IMG/VR virus record: IMGVR_UViG_3300021375_002114
Location: 1 to 53,702 of that record
Strand: one strand, 5' to 3'
Source of the DNA: a virus
Length of the DNA: 53,702 nt
Made by a program: the position numbers and the translations under genes
Part shown: positions 6,477 to 13,940 of the stretch, one piece after another
Layout: the number at the start of each line of letters is the position of its first letter
Numbering within the stretch: the stretch's first letter is position 1
Notes under the pieces: generated by a model
Told to the model about the DNA's origin: nothing
Database searches by the model: none
What the model saw: only the letters and a program-made list of their open reading frames with translations

Positions 6477-8387
6477 ATGAAAAATGTCTATCTCGCACAG
6501 GTTCCTTTTTGTGTACAAGAAAATATGCCAGTTTACTTTCCTTATAGTGCAGGATTACTGTGGAGCTATGCACAACAGTTCAAAGAAATAAACCAATACT
6601 ATCAACTCAAGGATATAATATTCCTGCGAGAAGACCCAGATGAGGTTGTGGCAAAACTTGAAAATCCAGATGTTTTTGGATTAAGTTGTTACGTATGGAA
6701 TATGCGATACAATGCAGTAATTGCACAAAAAGTAAAAAACAAATTTCCGCATTGTAAGATCATTGTCGGCGGTCCGCATGTTTCTGCAAACGATGTAGAC
6801 TTATTTAAAAAACATAGTTACTATGACATAGCAGTGTTTAGTGAAGGCGAACTGTTGTTTAAGGAAGTGCTTGAGAATCTACACGATGATCAAAAACTAC
6901 AAGAAGTCAAAGGTATTGGTATTAACCAAAATGGGTACATGAAAAAAACAGGCATGGGTAAGAGAACAGAAAAACTAGATGATATTCCAAGTCCGTATTT
7001 ACTAGGATTGTTCGAAGGCATGAAAGAACAATGTGAACAAAAAGGCATTAGTAGCATTAATGGATTATTTGAATCTAACCGAGGTTGTCCGTACTCATGT
7101 ACATTTTGCGACTGGGGGAATGGTGTTCTTGGAAAAGTAAAAAAATATGATATGCGTAGAGTAAAAAAAGAACTGTTGTGGTTTGCTAAAAATAAAATTG
7201 AATATATTTTAAACTGTGATGCAAATTGGGGAATCTTTGCTGACAGAGACTTAGAACTTACAAAGTTTATGTGTAAACTAAAACGCAGGTACGGATATCC
7301 TAAAATTTTTGATACCAATTGGGCAAAACACAGTAGTAATAAAGTAGTAGATATGGCTAAACTTTTCTTAGAACAAGATATGCTCAAACGTTTTACTGCA
7401 AGTATACAAAGTAGTAATCCTGATAGTTTGAAAGCAATCAAAAGAAAAAATCTACCTGAAGAAAAGGCAACTGCAATTATAGATTATGCAAGAGAAATGA
7501 ATATACATACAAATGTAGAACTTATTATTGGATTGCCACTTGATACATACGAAGATTTCAGAGATACTTTTATGAGCTATATGTTAAATGGAGCATATCC
7601 ATCAGTTGGTGTCCTTACTATTTTGCCTAGCAGTGAAATGGCTCATCCTGAATACAGGAAAAAATATGGAATGAAAACACAAATAAACACTAAGAAAAGT
7701 ACTCATGTGGACGAAGAGGACGAGTTAGTAATAGAAACAAACACAATGCCTAAAGCCAAAACCGAAAAACTAATATTGTTCTGTTGGTTTGTTGCTCAAT
7801 GGCATTTTCAAGGATATACAAACATTATTGCTGAATTTTTTGCAAAAAAATATAATACAAGTCTACACGTTTTTTATGAAACCTTAATAGACTTGATGTG
7901 TGTAGAAAAACAAACAATGCCTAATAAAGTAATATCTCCATACAAGAATCATATCGACAAACAAATTACTGCAGAATTAGATTTAGGAGCACAAAATCTT
8001 CCCTTTCATCAGTTAATCGGGCACGATCAACGATTTGAAACCTATGCTGGATTAAAAGAAATTGTTAAGCAAATGTTACCAGTAGACGATTTAGTCTACC
8101 TTGATGATCTATTGCATTTACAAGAAGCCTCACAGTTCAACTTGTATAGGTCAAAAGAATTTCACATTAATTTATCTTGTTCCTTACATGAATACATCAA
8201 TGGTAATCAAATACTAGAACATGGCGATTTCTGTTATAAAATCACACAAGATGAAACTGTACCACGCAATTTTGGTGAATTTATGGTACAAAATCGATGG
8301 AGTGGCAAATGGAAAAATCACATAGAATCTTACAACCGCAACCTGCGTAGTAATTATTATGCTAAAAACAACCTTATACCGGCCTGA
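6477..8387 (+). CDS. B12-binding-type radical SAM protein
   Basis: 636-residue enzyme. Residues 1-140 form a Rossmann-like cobalamin-binding-type domain (IIVGGPHVSAN near 96-106; GEGE-like FSEGELLFKE). The radical SAM core follows with GCPYSCTFC, cysteines 204, 208 and 211 for the 4Fe-4S cluster. No DxHxxG lower-ligand motif is obvious, so cobalamin would be bound without histidine or may be lost. The C-terminal 200 residues are unassigned. Relatives carry out methylations or rearrangements; the substrate is unknown. The ATG sits 5 bases after a late-type motif and opens the first strand of the domain, so I keep it. It overlaps the next radical SAM gene by 1 base. Confidence 0.82.
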   Translation: MKNVYLAQVPFCVQENMPVYFPYSAGLLWSYAQQFKEINQYYQLKDIIFLREDPDEVVAKLENPDVFGLSCYVWNMRYNAVIAQKVKNKFPHCKIIVGGPHVSANDVDLFKKHSYYDIAVFSEGELLFKEVLENLHDDQKLQEVKGIGINQNGYMKKTGMGKRTEKLDDIPSPYLLGLFEGMKEQCEQKGISSINGLFESNRGCPYSCTFCDWGNGVLGKVKKYDMRRVKKELLWFAKNKIEYILNCDANWGIFADRDLELTKFMCKLKRRYGYPKIFDTNWAKHSSNKVVDMAKLFLEQDMLKRFTASIQSSNPDSLKAIKRKNLPEEKATAIIDYAREMNIHTNVELIIGLPLDTYEDFRDTFMSYMLNGAYPSVGVLTILPSSEMAHPEYRKKYGMKTQINTKKSTHVDEEDELVIETNTMPKAKTEKLILFCWFVAQWHFQGYTNIIAEFFAKKYNTSLHVFYETLIDLMCVEKQTMPNKVISPYKNHIDKQITAELDLGAQNLPFHQLIGHDQRFETYAGLKEIVKQMLPVDDLVYLDDLLHLQEASQFNLYRSKEFHINLSCSLHEYINGNQILEHGDFCYKITQDETVPRNFGEFMVQNRWSGKWKNHIESYNRNLRSNYYAKNNLIPA

Positions 8388-9250
8388 TGCGTCTTATACT
8401 TCCATTTGTTGAAACCATGATAACCTATGCTTGTAATCTTAGTTGTACAGGTTGTACAAACTATAGTGATTACAACATGAAAGGCAGTGTGCGTTGGACA
8501 CAAGGCAAGGAATGGATAAACGCATGGATGGAACGTATTGACATAGAAGACTTTGGAATAATGGGCGGCGAACCAACATTGAATCCAGAATGTGAACAGT
8601 GGATTTACGGAGTACGCTCTTTGTTACCTAACAGTCGTATTAGATTTACAACCAATGGAGTTAATTTTCTTAAAAAACCTGAAGTATTTGACTGGTGTGT
8701 TGACGTTGGAAACACAGTGTTTAAGTTTTCACTTCATGAAGACAAAACTTATGGCATGGATGCGATAAACTATGTGTTTAACAAGTACAAGTTTACACCA
8801 ATAACCGAGTATGGTATTAACCGTTGGCTTGGTCCAAACAACACACGTTTTCAAATCAATTCGCCTTTACAATTTTTTAAAACTTATAAAGGAACGTTTG
8901 GAAATATACAACCACATAACAATAATGCAAAAGATGCATTTGATATATGCGTACAACAAAATTGTTCACTGTTATATGAAGGCAAAATTTATAAATGCAG
9001 TAGCATTGCATTGTTAAAAAAAGTGTTATCTGACTGGAGACAACCCATCACAGATTCATGGAAGCCATACACTGACTACGAAGCAATATCTGTAAATAGT
9101 TCAGATAAAACTATTAGACAGTTCATACAAAACTGTACCAAGCCACATAAAATTTGTACCATGTGTCCAACTGTGAAGGACACAGGTAGTATCATTGATC
9201 ACAAAACAAATGTAATATCAAAAAAGCAGTGGATTAAATTAAATTCTTGA
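8387..9250 (+). CDS. Radical SAM protein with auxiliary cysteine cluster
   Basis: 287-residue radical SAM enzyme. YACNLSCTGC (cysteines 16, 20 and 23) binds the 4Fe-4S cluster, and GIMGGEPTLNP is the SAM-binding GGE region. Late cysteines in QQNCSLLYEGKIYKCSS and ICTMCP look like a twitch/SPASM auxiliary-cluster domain. It overlaps the B12-type radical SAM gene by one base, so the two are probably made together. It closely resembles the gene at 31188 in layout (shared EGK/KGK-YKC segment). Substrate unknown; SPASM/twitch proteins modify peptides, sugars or nucleosides. Confidence 0.83.
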   Translation: MRLILPFVETMITYACNLSCTGCTNYSDYNMKGSVRWTQGKEWINAWMERIDIEDFGIMGGEPTLNPECEQWIYGVRSLLPNSRIRFTTNGVNFLKKPEVFDWCVDVGNTVFKFSLHEDKTYGMDAINYVFNKYKFTPITEYGINRWLGPNNTRFQINSPLQFFKTYKGTFGNIQPHNNNAKDAFDICVQQNCSLLYEGKIYKCSSIALLKKVLSDWRQPITDSWKPYTDYEAISVNSSDKTIRQFIQNCTKPHKICTMCPTVKDTGSIIDHKTNVISKKQWIKLNS

Positions 9251-9252
9251 AA

Positions 9253-9975
9253 TTATGTTGCGTAGATCTCCAATACTGTGTCAATAATAGGATGCCTCTG
9301 TATATCTCTATTGTTCATATAGCATACACTTAGTCCATCACGACGTGTTTCTAAACGTTTACATAGGTCAATCAACCCGTTGTTGTGTACAGTTCTATCT
9401 GTTTGTTCAACATCGCCTGTGATTACTATTTTGCTATTCTCACCAATACGTGTCATCAGCATTTTCATTTGACTTGGTGTTGCATTTTGCATTTCATCTG
9501 CTATAATCCAGGCATCCTTGAATGTTCTTCCTCTCATAAAAGCCAATGGCGATATTTCAATAGTTTGTTCGTCTAGCATACGTGCTACTTCTTTTTTAGT
9601 GTAGAATTCTCGCAGTACATCAAACAAAGGTCTTGTCCACGGCTCCATTTTACTATTCAAGTCTCCGGGCAAAAAGCCATGCTTCTCATCATCAACACCC
9701 ACTGCTGGACGGGTCAGTACAATACGTTCACATGCACCATCTCTAAAGGCTTTTATAGCCGCTAACATTGCAAGATAAGTCTTACCCGTGCCTGCAGGTC
9801 CAGTTGCCACAGTAATGTTAGTCTGCGGATCTAGTAGGCTCTGTATAAGGTTTTCTTGATTGATTGACTTCGGACGAAGTTCAATTTGTTTGCGTTTTAG
9901 TGCTTGGTTAAAATTTATTGTGTTGTCTTGTTGTAGTTGTCTTTGATATTTTGCTTTACGTTTAGCTCGAGACAT
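9253..9975 (-). CDS. phoH: PhoH-family ATPase
   Basis: 240-residue PhoH-like P-loop NTPase, the only minus-strand gene here. Walker A is GPAGTGKT (59-66), Walker B sits in WIIADEMQNATPSQ, and ITGDVEQTD is the family's third signature. The N-terminal 50 residues are basic. PhoH is common in marine phages; proposed roles are RNA-associated helicase or phosphate-stress functions, none settled. AGGAG lies 6 bases before its ATG. Its stop faces the stop of the radical SAM gene with only two bases between them and no visible bidirectional terminator. Confidence 0.9.
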   Translation of the reverse strand: MSRAKRKAKYQRQLQQDNTINFNQALKRKQIELRPKSINQENLIQSLLDPQTNITVATGPAGTGKTYLAMLAAIKAFRDGACERIVLTRPAVGVDDEKHGFLPGDLNSKMEPWTRPLFDVLREFYTKKEVARMLDEQTIEISPLAFMRGRTFKDAWIIADEMQNATPSQMKMLMTRIGENSKIVITGDVEQTDRTVHNNGLIDLCKRLETRRDGLSVCYMNNRDIQRHPIIDTVLEIYAT

Positions 9976-10070
9976 TGTATCTCCTAGGTTAAAGGTTATT
10001 CGCTACCCACAATAATATTTAAAACAAAAACAGATAAGTTATACTGTGTGTAAAGTTTTGGTATGCACCG

Positions 10071-10078
10071 CTAAATAT
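10071..10078 (+). promoter_or_regulatory. Late-promoter-like CTAAATAT motif
   Basis: CTAAATAT in the divergent gap between phoH and the gene at 10139, followed 7 bases later by GGCCACAAA. The first of two similar motif/leader copies in this gap. Confidence 0.4.
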
Positions 10079-10104
10079 ATTAGTGGCCACAAAGACAAAT
10101 TGGG

Positions 10105-10112
10105 CTAAATAC
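10105..10112 (+). promoter_or_regulatory. Late-promoter-like CTAAATAC motif
   Basis: CTAAATAC 27 bases before the ATG at 10139, followed by a second GGCCACAAA (10131-10139). The better-placed candidate for the late-type genes that follow. The rest of the 9976-10138 gap is AT-rich, with no other feature I can name. Confidence 0.5.
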
Positions 10113-10138
10113 TGTTAACGTAAAACAAAAGGCCACAA

Positions 10139-10714
10139 ATGTCACTCGACGATAAAGAATTTTTTAAAGACGGCTCCGACTATTGGATGGTAGCAGATAA
10201 TATCAAAGGAATCTACATGAGCGATGGTAGTATGCGAGTACTACTTGACTTTGAACGTGTAATAAACGAACTTGATATATTTGCCTTCCGCAATTGGGAA
10301 CTAGGCGAACTAGTAGCAGGTCCAGAACAAGGCCCATACAAAACATCCTGTACATTTTTATGGCCAGAACAACTTATGCCGGATCCAAGGGGAGCAATGC
10401 GTTTATTGCCATTTGATTGTGAAGTTAAATGGAAGAAAACCAAAATGAAAGTTCCTGTTAAAGTAAAAAATCCAGGCGACTTCAAAGCAGGTACTAAGGT
10501 TGCACGTCTAATTGAAAAGCCAATTTGGTTAGTTGAAATTATTATGCCAAAAAGTTTAATGAGTGATATAAGAACTGGCGCCATTGAATTAGAAGATGAA
10601 ACAGTTGACTTACAAGATTTAGATGATGCTTACAATGCTGATTTGGATCAACAACAGGTTATGGATGTAGACGCACAAGCAGAAATGGATACTAATATCG
10701 ATGTCCAAGTTTAA
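10139..10714 (+). CDS. Hypothetical protein, probable virion or late protein
   Basis: 191-residue soluble protein. The first 140 residues look beta-rich with several Trp and Pro (FLWPEQLMPDPRG). The last 45 are strongly acidic and Gln/Asp-rich (from about 146), resembling a disordered tail. It follows a late-type CTAAATAC motif and overlaps the next gene by 14 bases, which suggests the pair is expressed together late in infection. I recognise no family. Confidence 0.75.
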   Translation: MSLDDKEFFKDGSDYWMVADNIKGIYMSDGSMRVLLDFERVINELDIFAFRNWELGELVAGPEQGPYKTSCTFLWPEQLMPDPRGAMRLLPFDCEVKWKKTKMKVPVKVKNPGDFKAGTKVARLIEKPIWLVEIIMPKSLMSDIRTGAIELEDETVDLQDLDDAYNADLDQQQVMDVDAQAEMDTNIDVQV

Positions 10715-11249
10715 TTTAACAGAAGGCTTAGGTTACAAAGACCTAGCAGGTATGATGAAAAGCACAATGTATGTTGATGACTTTTCAAGTAAGATGGGCG
10801 ACGATGATGAGATAGTTGTTGCCAGTTTTTACGTTAGAGATAGACAAGCCGCAGTTGACTTGGTTAACTGGTTTGAAAAAGGCTATGACTTTGTACTGGA
10901 TGCTGACATGAGCCCAGGTGAAGTTAAGCCAAATAGATTTCTTGTGTACATCGAACTTAAACGTAGAAACTACACTGCTGACAACTTAGCCACACTGTTA
11001 GATGATTTCAACACACTAACTGAGTATGAAGGTGATGGCTGGACAATGGGCTACAGAGGCAAAGAAATGCCTTTTACTGTAGAACAGTTCAACATGCTAG
11101 TACCTACCTCGCCAAAAACTTACAGAGAACGTGAACAGTTTGAACTCAATGAAGCAAGAACTCTTGCTGGTATCCCGCCTAAGGCTATATACAACAAAGG
11201 CAAAAAAGCCAAAGACATACAAAATTTATTAGCAAACGCAGGACGTTAA
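10701..11249 (+). CDS. Hypothetical protein, probable virion or late protein
   Basis: 182-residue protein starting 14 bases inside the previous gene and overlapping the next by one base. Residues 35-100 alternate strands and helices (ASFYVRDRQAAVDLVNWFEKGYDF; VYIELKRRN), like a small alpha/beta sandwich. The C-terminus is basic (NKGKKAKDIQ). No catalytic motif. Context with lysis and probable virion genes suggests a late role; function unknown. Confidence 0.75.
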   Translation: MSKFNLTEGLGYKDLAGMMKSTMYVDDFSSKMGDDDEIVVASFYVRDRQAAVDLVNWFEKGYDFVLDADMSPGEVKPNRFLVYIELKRRNYTADNLATLLDDFNTLTEYEGDGWTMGYRGKEMPFTVEQFNMLVPTSPKTYREREQFELNEARTLAGIPPKAIYNKGKKAKDIQNLLANAGR

Positions 11250-11992
11250 TGACATACAAAAAAGTTGTTGCTTTTGGCGACAGTTTTACTAGGGGCGATG
11301 AGCTGACTGATTCTAAGTTGCCATCACACGTAAACCCTTTTACACATAGTAAATTTACATGGCCCGCACTGGTCGCTAACAATTGTCCATATGAATGCTA
11401 CGCAATTGGCGGAGTAGGAAATACATGGATAAGCTGGCAAGTCACTAATATGCTACGCAAATTACAAAACTGCCTTGTTATTGTTAACTGGACTTGGTTT
11501 GAACGATTTGATTATGTTGATATCAATAACAAGAGCTGGGCTACAACGCACCCAAGAATTACAAACGATGTAAACCATTTTTTTTATAAGCATATAGACA
11601 GTGATGTTTGGAATTTATTTCGTAACTTGCAAATGATACACAGTACTATTTGTTTATTAGAACAAAATAAAATTGACTTTCTAATGACTTGTTTGGATCC
11701 AATGCTACATAAAAAAGCCGTATATCCAGAGACATCATCAAGGCAAAGACGAGGTGGTAACGGATATCTAGATGCAGAATCATGGCAAAACTCTCATCGA
11801 GATGCGGCAGTAGAGTTACAGAAACAAGTAAACCATTATATTGTAAATTTTTACGGATATACTTTTTTAGAATGGACAAAGCACAAAAATTTCCAACTTG
11901 GACCTAATGGGCATCCGTTGGAAAAAGCACATGTAGAGGCCGCAAAGTACATAAATATGGCTACAACAGAAGGAAAGAACTATGGATATTGA
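11249..11992 (+). CDS. SGNH/GDSL-type hydrolase
   Basis: 247-residue protein with SGNH hydrolase landmarks: block I FGDSFTRG (9-16, serine 12), block II-like GGVGNTW (glycine and asparagine), and a C-terminal GHPLEKAH carrying the block V histidine (the Asp-x-x-His Asp is replaced by Pro/Gly context). Such enzymes are esterases that remove acyl or acetyl groups from lipids or glycans. No signal peptide. Placed directly before the lysozyme gene (11-base overlap), it could act on surface polysaccharide as a virion or lysis-time enzyme; this is inference. Confidence 0.72.
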   Translation: MTYKKVVAFGDSFTRGDELTDSKLPSHVNPFTHSKFTWPALVANNCPYECYAIGGVGNTWISWQVTNMLRKLQNCLVIVNWTWFERFDYVDINNKSWATTHPRITNDVNHFFYKHIDSDVWNLFRNLQMIHSTICLLEQNKIDFLMTCLDPMLHKKAVYPETSSRQRRGGNGYLDAESWQNSHRDAAVELQKQVNHYIVNFYGYTFLEWTKHKNFQLGPNGHPLEKAHVEAAKYINMATTEGKNYGY

Positions 11993-12434
11993 TAAACTTA
12001 GGAAAGAGATTGCATATGACGAAGGCTCAGTTAATGAAATATACCTCGACCATCTCGGGTTGCCTACTTTTGGTATTGGTCATTTGGTTATTGATAGTGA
12101 CCCAGAACATGGACAACCGGTTGGAACGCCTGTCTCAGAAGATAGATGCAATTCAGCCTTTGACAGTGATGTCCAAACAGTCCTCGCAGACTGCGAGCGA
12201 TTATATCCTGACTTTGATGACCTCCCAGAAGAAGTCCAACTAATTGTTGCTAACATGATGTTCAACATGGGTCGTCCAAGACTGAGCAAGTTTAAGGGAA
12301 TGAAGCGTGGAGTAGATGCTAAAGATTGGAATGCGGCCGCAGATGAAATGGTTGATTCAAATTGGTACAAACAAGTAACAAAACGTGCAGACAGACTGGT
12401 AGCACGTATGCGAGCAGTACAGATAGACGACTAA
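11982..12434 (+). CDS. T4-type lysozyme (glycoside hydrolase family 24)
   Basis: 150-residue endolysin that would cut peptidoglycan between MurNAc and GlcNAc. The catalytic triad keeps the exact T4 spacing: E14, D23 and T29 in DEGSVNEIYLDHLGLPTFGIGH. The C-terminal lobe has the expected NMMFNMGRPRLSKF segment. It is close in length to T4 gpe (164 aa) and has no signal sequence, so it would need a holin, which I did not find. It overlaps the SGNH gene by 11 bases and is followed directly by the spanin genes, forming a lysis cassette. Confidence 0.92.
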   Translation: MDIDKLRKEIAYDEGSVNEIYLDHLGLPTFGIGHLVIDSDPEHGQPVGTPVSEDRCNSAFDSDVQTVLADCERLYPDFDDLPEEVQLIVANMMFNMGRPRLSKFKGMKRGVDAKDWNAAADEMVDSNWYKQVTKRADRLVARMRAVQIDD

Positions 12435-12811
12435 TGGCTAGAATATACGCATTATTAATAATACTTGCAATACTTGGTGGTTGCGGATACGGAGTGTATC
12501 TTTATTACAAAGACACACAAGCACGTATAGCAACACTGCGAACTAATAATGCTAACTTAGAATCTAGTAATAAAAGTTTATCAGCAAAGATTACTGCAAT
12601 GAATGAGAATGCAGTAAAGCAAGCAAAGTTATCTCAAGAACTCACAGACGACTTAAAAAAAGCACGTGAAGCAAACACAGTAATCAAGGACCTGTTGGCA
12701 AAAACTGATCTAGTTAAAAACAGTTTAGCAGATCCATTAGCATCTGAAAAGAGAATAAATGAAAAAATTGATAGTTTTTTCAAGTCTATTGAGTCTGCTA
12801 CTGTTAAGTAG
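12434..12811 (+). CDS. Inner-membrane spanin (i-spanin, Rz-like)
   Basis: 125-residue protein with an N-terminal membrane anchor (ALLIILAILGGCGYGVYLYY, about 5-24) and then a long charged coiled coil, the layout of Rz-type i-spanins that link inner and outer membranes during lysis. The frame extends upstream to 12362, but the ATG at 12434 overlaps the lysozyme stop by one base and places the membrane segment at the N-terminus, so I prefer it. The o-spanin gene starts inside its 3' end. Confidence 0.82.
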   Translation: MARIYALLIILAILGGCGYGVYLYYKDTQARIATLRTNNANLESSNKSLSAKITAMNENAVKQAKLSQELTDDLKKAREANTVIKDLLAKTDLVKNSLADPLASEKRINEKIDSFFKSIESATVK

Positions 12812-13133
12812 TTGCTCTTGGAAGCCTGAAAAAGAAATTGTAACTCAAGTTGAAGTCTACAAGCCAACCATTCAAGTTGTGCCGAGACCAAAAGTACTAT
12901 CTCTTAAAGATGCAAACATAGTTGTAATCACAGAAAAGAACTTGAATGAAGTTATACAACGTGTAAAAGACATGCAAGGAAGTTTTGTTGTGTATGCACT
13001 TGATCCAAAAAGTTTTGAAGCACTGGCAATAAACATGGAAGAGATAAAGTTATACATTGAAGAACAAAACAAAATTATACTTTATTATGAAAAGTCTGTC
13101 ACAGAAGAGCTTGACAAAACACAAAAAAAATAG
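12759..13133 (+). CDS. Outer-membrane lipoprotein spanin (o-spanin, Rz1-like)
   Basis: 124-residue protein with a lipoprotein signal: hydrophobic LIVFSSLLSLLLLS followed by lipobox LLSSC, cysteine 19. The mature part is rich in Pro and Val near the start and ends in a charged helix. It begins 53 bases inside the i-spanin gene in another frame, the nested Rz/Rz1 pattern. It is longer than lambda Rz1 (60 aa). Together with the lysozyme and i-spanin it gives a disruption system for a Gram-negative envelope. Confidence 0.8.
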   Translation: MKKLIVFSSLLSLLLLSSCSWKPEKEIVTQVEVYKPTIQVVPRPKVLSLKDANIVVITEKNLNEVIQRVKDMQGSFVVYALDPKSFEALAINMEEIKLYIEEQNKIILYYEKSVTEELDKTQKK

Positions 13134-13139
13134 TATAAT
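13111..13139 (+). promoter_or_regulatory. Consensus sigma70 promoter for dnaJ-like gene
   Basis: Perfect TTGACA (13111-13116), a 17-base spacer and perfect TATAAT (13134-13139). The dnaJ-like ATG at 13145 is only 5 bases after the -10, so transcription should begin at or inside the start codon. Confidence 0.85.
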
Positions 13140-13144
13140 AAACT

Positions 13145-13918
13145 ATGAATAATCCATATAGCACATTAGGTGTTGCAAAAGGTGCAACTGCTGATACTAT
13201 CAAACGAGCTTATAAAGAAAAAGCCAAAGAGCACCATCCTGACCGTGGCGGTGATGCAAACAAGTTTGCTGAAATTAGTAATGCATATGATATACTTAAA
13301 GATCCAAACAAACGTGCATACTATGATCATACAGGATCAACTGATCAAAGGCAACAAGGATTTAATCAACAACAAGGATTCCATTTTAACGATATATTCT
13401 CGCAGATGTTTAGACAACAACAACAACGTCAAGCAGAAGCACGCATTAATATGAGCATAAGTTTACGTGATAGTTTAGCAGGCGGAAAACGTATAATTGG
13501 TGTACAAACTCCGCAAGGAAGTACTGATGTAGAAATAGACATTCCACGTGGTATTGTGCATGGAGAAAGTGTACGTTATGCAAAAGCGGCTCCCGGAAGT
13601 ATAGATCTAGTTGTAAATTTTAGAATACAAGGTGATCCTAGATGGCAACGTAACGGACTTGACATGCATACAGAACGAGAGGTTGATTTTTGGATGCTTA
13701 TCTTAGGCGGAGATATTACAGTGGTTGACGTGTTAGGAAAGAAATATGATGTGCGTATACCACCACGTACTAATCCTGGAACTACAGTAAGACTAGGATC
13801 CGCTGGTGTGTTCAGAGACAGACATAACCCTGGTGACATTTTTGTAAAAATAAAAGCCACCATGCCAAAGAATATACCCGAAGAAGTAATTGCCACCATT
13901 AAGAAATACCAGCAATAA
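13145..13918 (+). CDS. DnaJ/CbpA-like co-chaperone
   Basis: 257-residue J-domain protein. The J domain occupies 1-66 with the HPD tripeptide at 31-33, which stimulates DnaK ATPase. A Gln/Phe-rich linker (about 68-100) follows, then a C-terminal substrate-binding region (about 100-250) with no CxxCxGxG zinc finger, so it is of the CbpA type (class II). It sits between the lysis cassette and a ClpA-like unfoldase and has its own consensus promoter. It could recruit host DnaK for phage protein folding or feed substrates to ClpA. Confidence 0.9.
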   Translation: MNNPYSTLGVAKGATADTIKRAYKEKAKEHHPDRGGDANKFAEISNAYDILKDPNKRAYYDHTGSTDQRQQGFNQQQGFHFNDIFSQMFRQQQQRQAEARINMSISLRDSLAGGKRIIGVQTPQGSTDVEIDIPRGIVHGESVRYAKAAPGSIDLVVNFRIQGDPRWQRNGLDMHTEREVDFWMLILGGDITVVDVLGKKYDVRIPPRTNPGTTVRLGSAGVFRDRHNPGDIFVKIKATMPKNIPEEVIATIKKYQQ

Positions 13919-13922
13919 ATAC
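13915..13922 (+). promoter_or_regulatory. Late-promoter-like ATAAATAC motif
   Basis: ATAAATAC overlapping the dnaJ stop, 19 bases before the clpA-like ATG, with AAGGAGAG as ribosome site between them. Confidence 0.5.
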
Positions 13923-13940
13923 TAGAAAATAAGGAGAGAT

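Noticed and set aside
6890-7441. 183-aa minus-strand frame inside the B12-type radical SAM gene
   Set aside because: It overlaps a gene with clear motifs, has no ribosome site and its translation is a low-complexity hydrophobic/serine-rich shadow.
8387-9250. QueE (7-carboxy-7-deazaguanine synthase)
   Set aside because: The cluster is the ordinary CxxxCxxC and the protein has an auxiliary cysteine domain, unlike small QueE proteins; the same holds for 31188 and 33889.
11989-12243. 84-aa plus-strand frame overlapping the lysozyme gene
   Set aside because: The catalytic triad is in the 11982 frame; the other frame has no motif and starts without a ribosome site.
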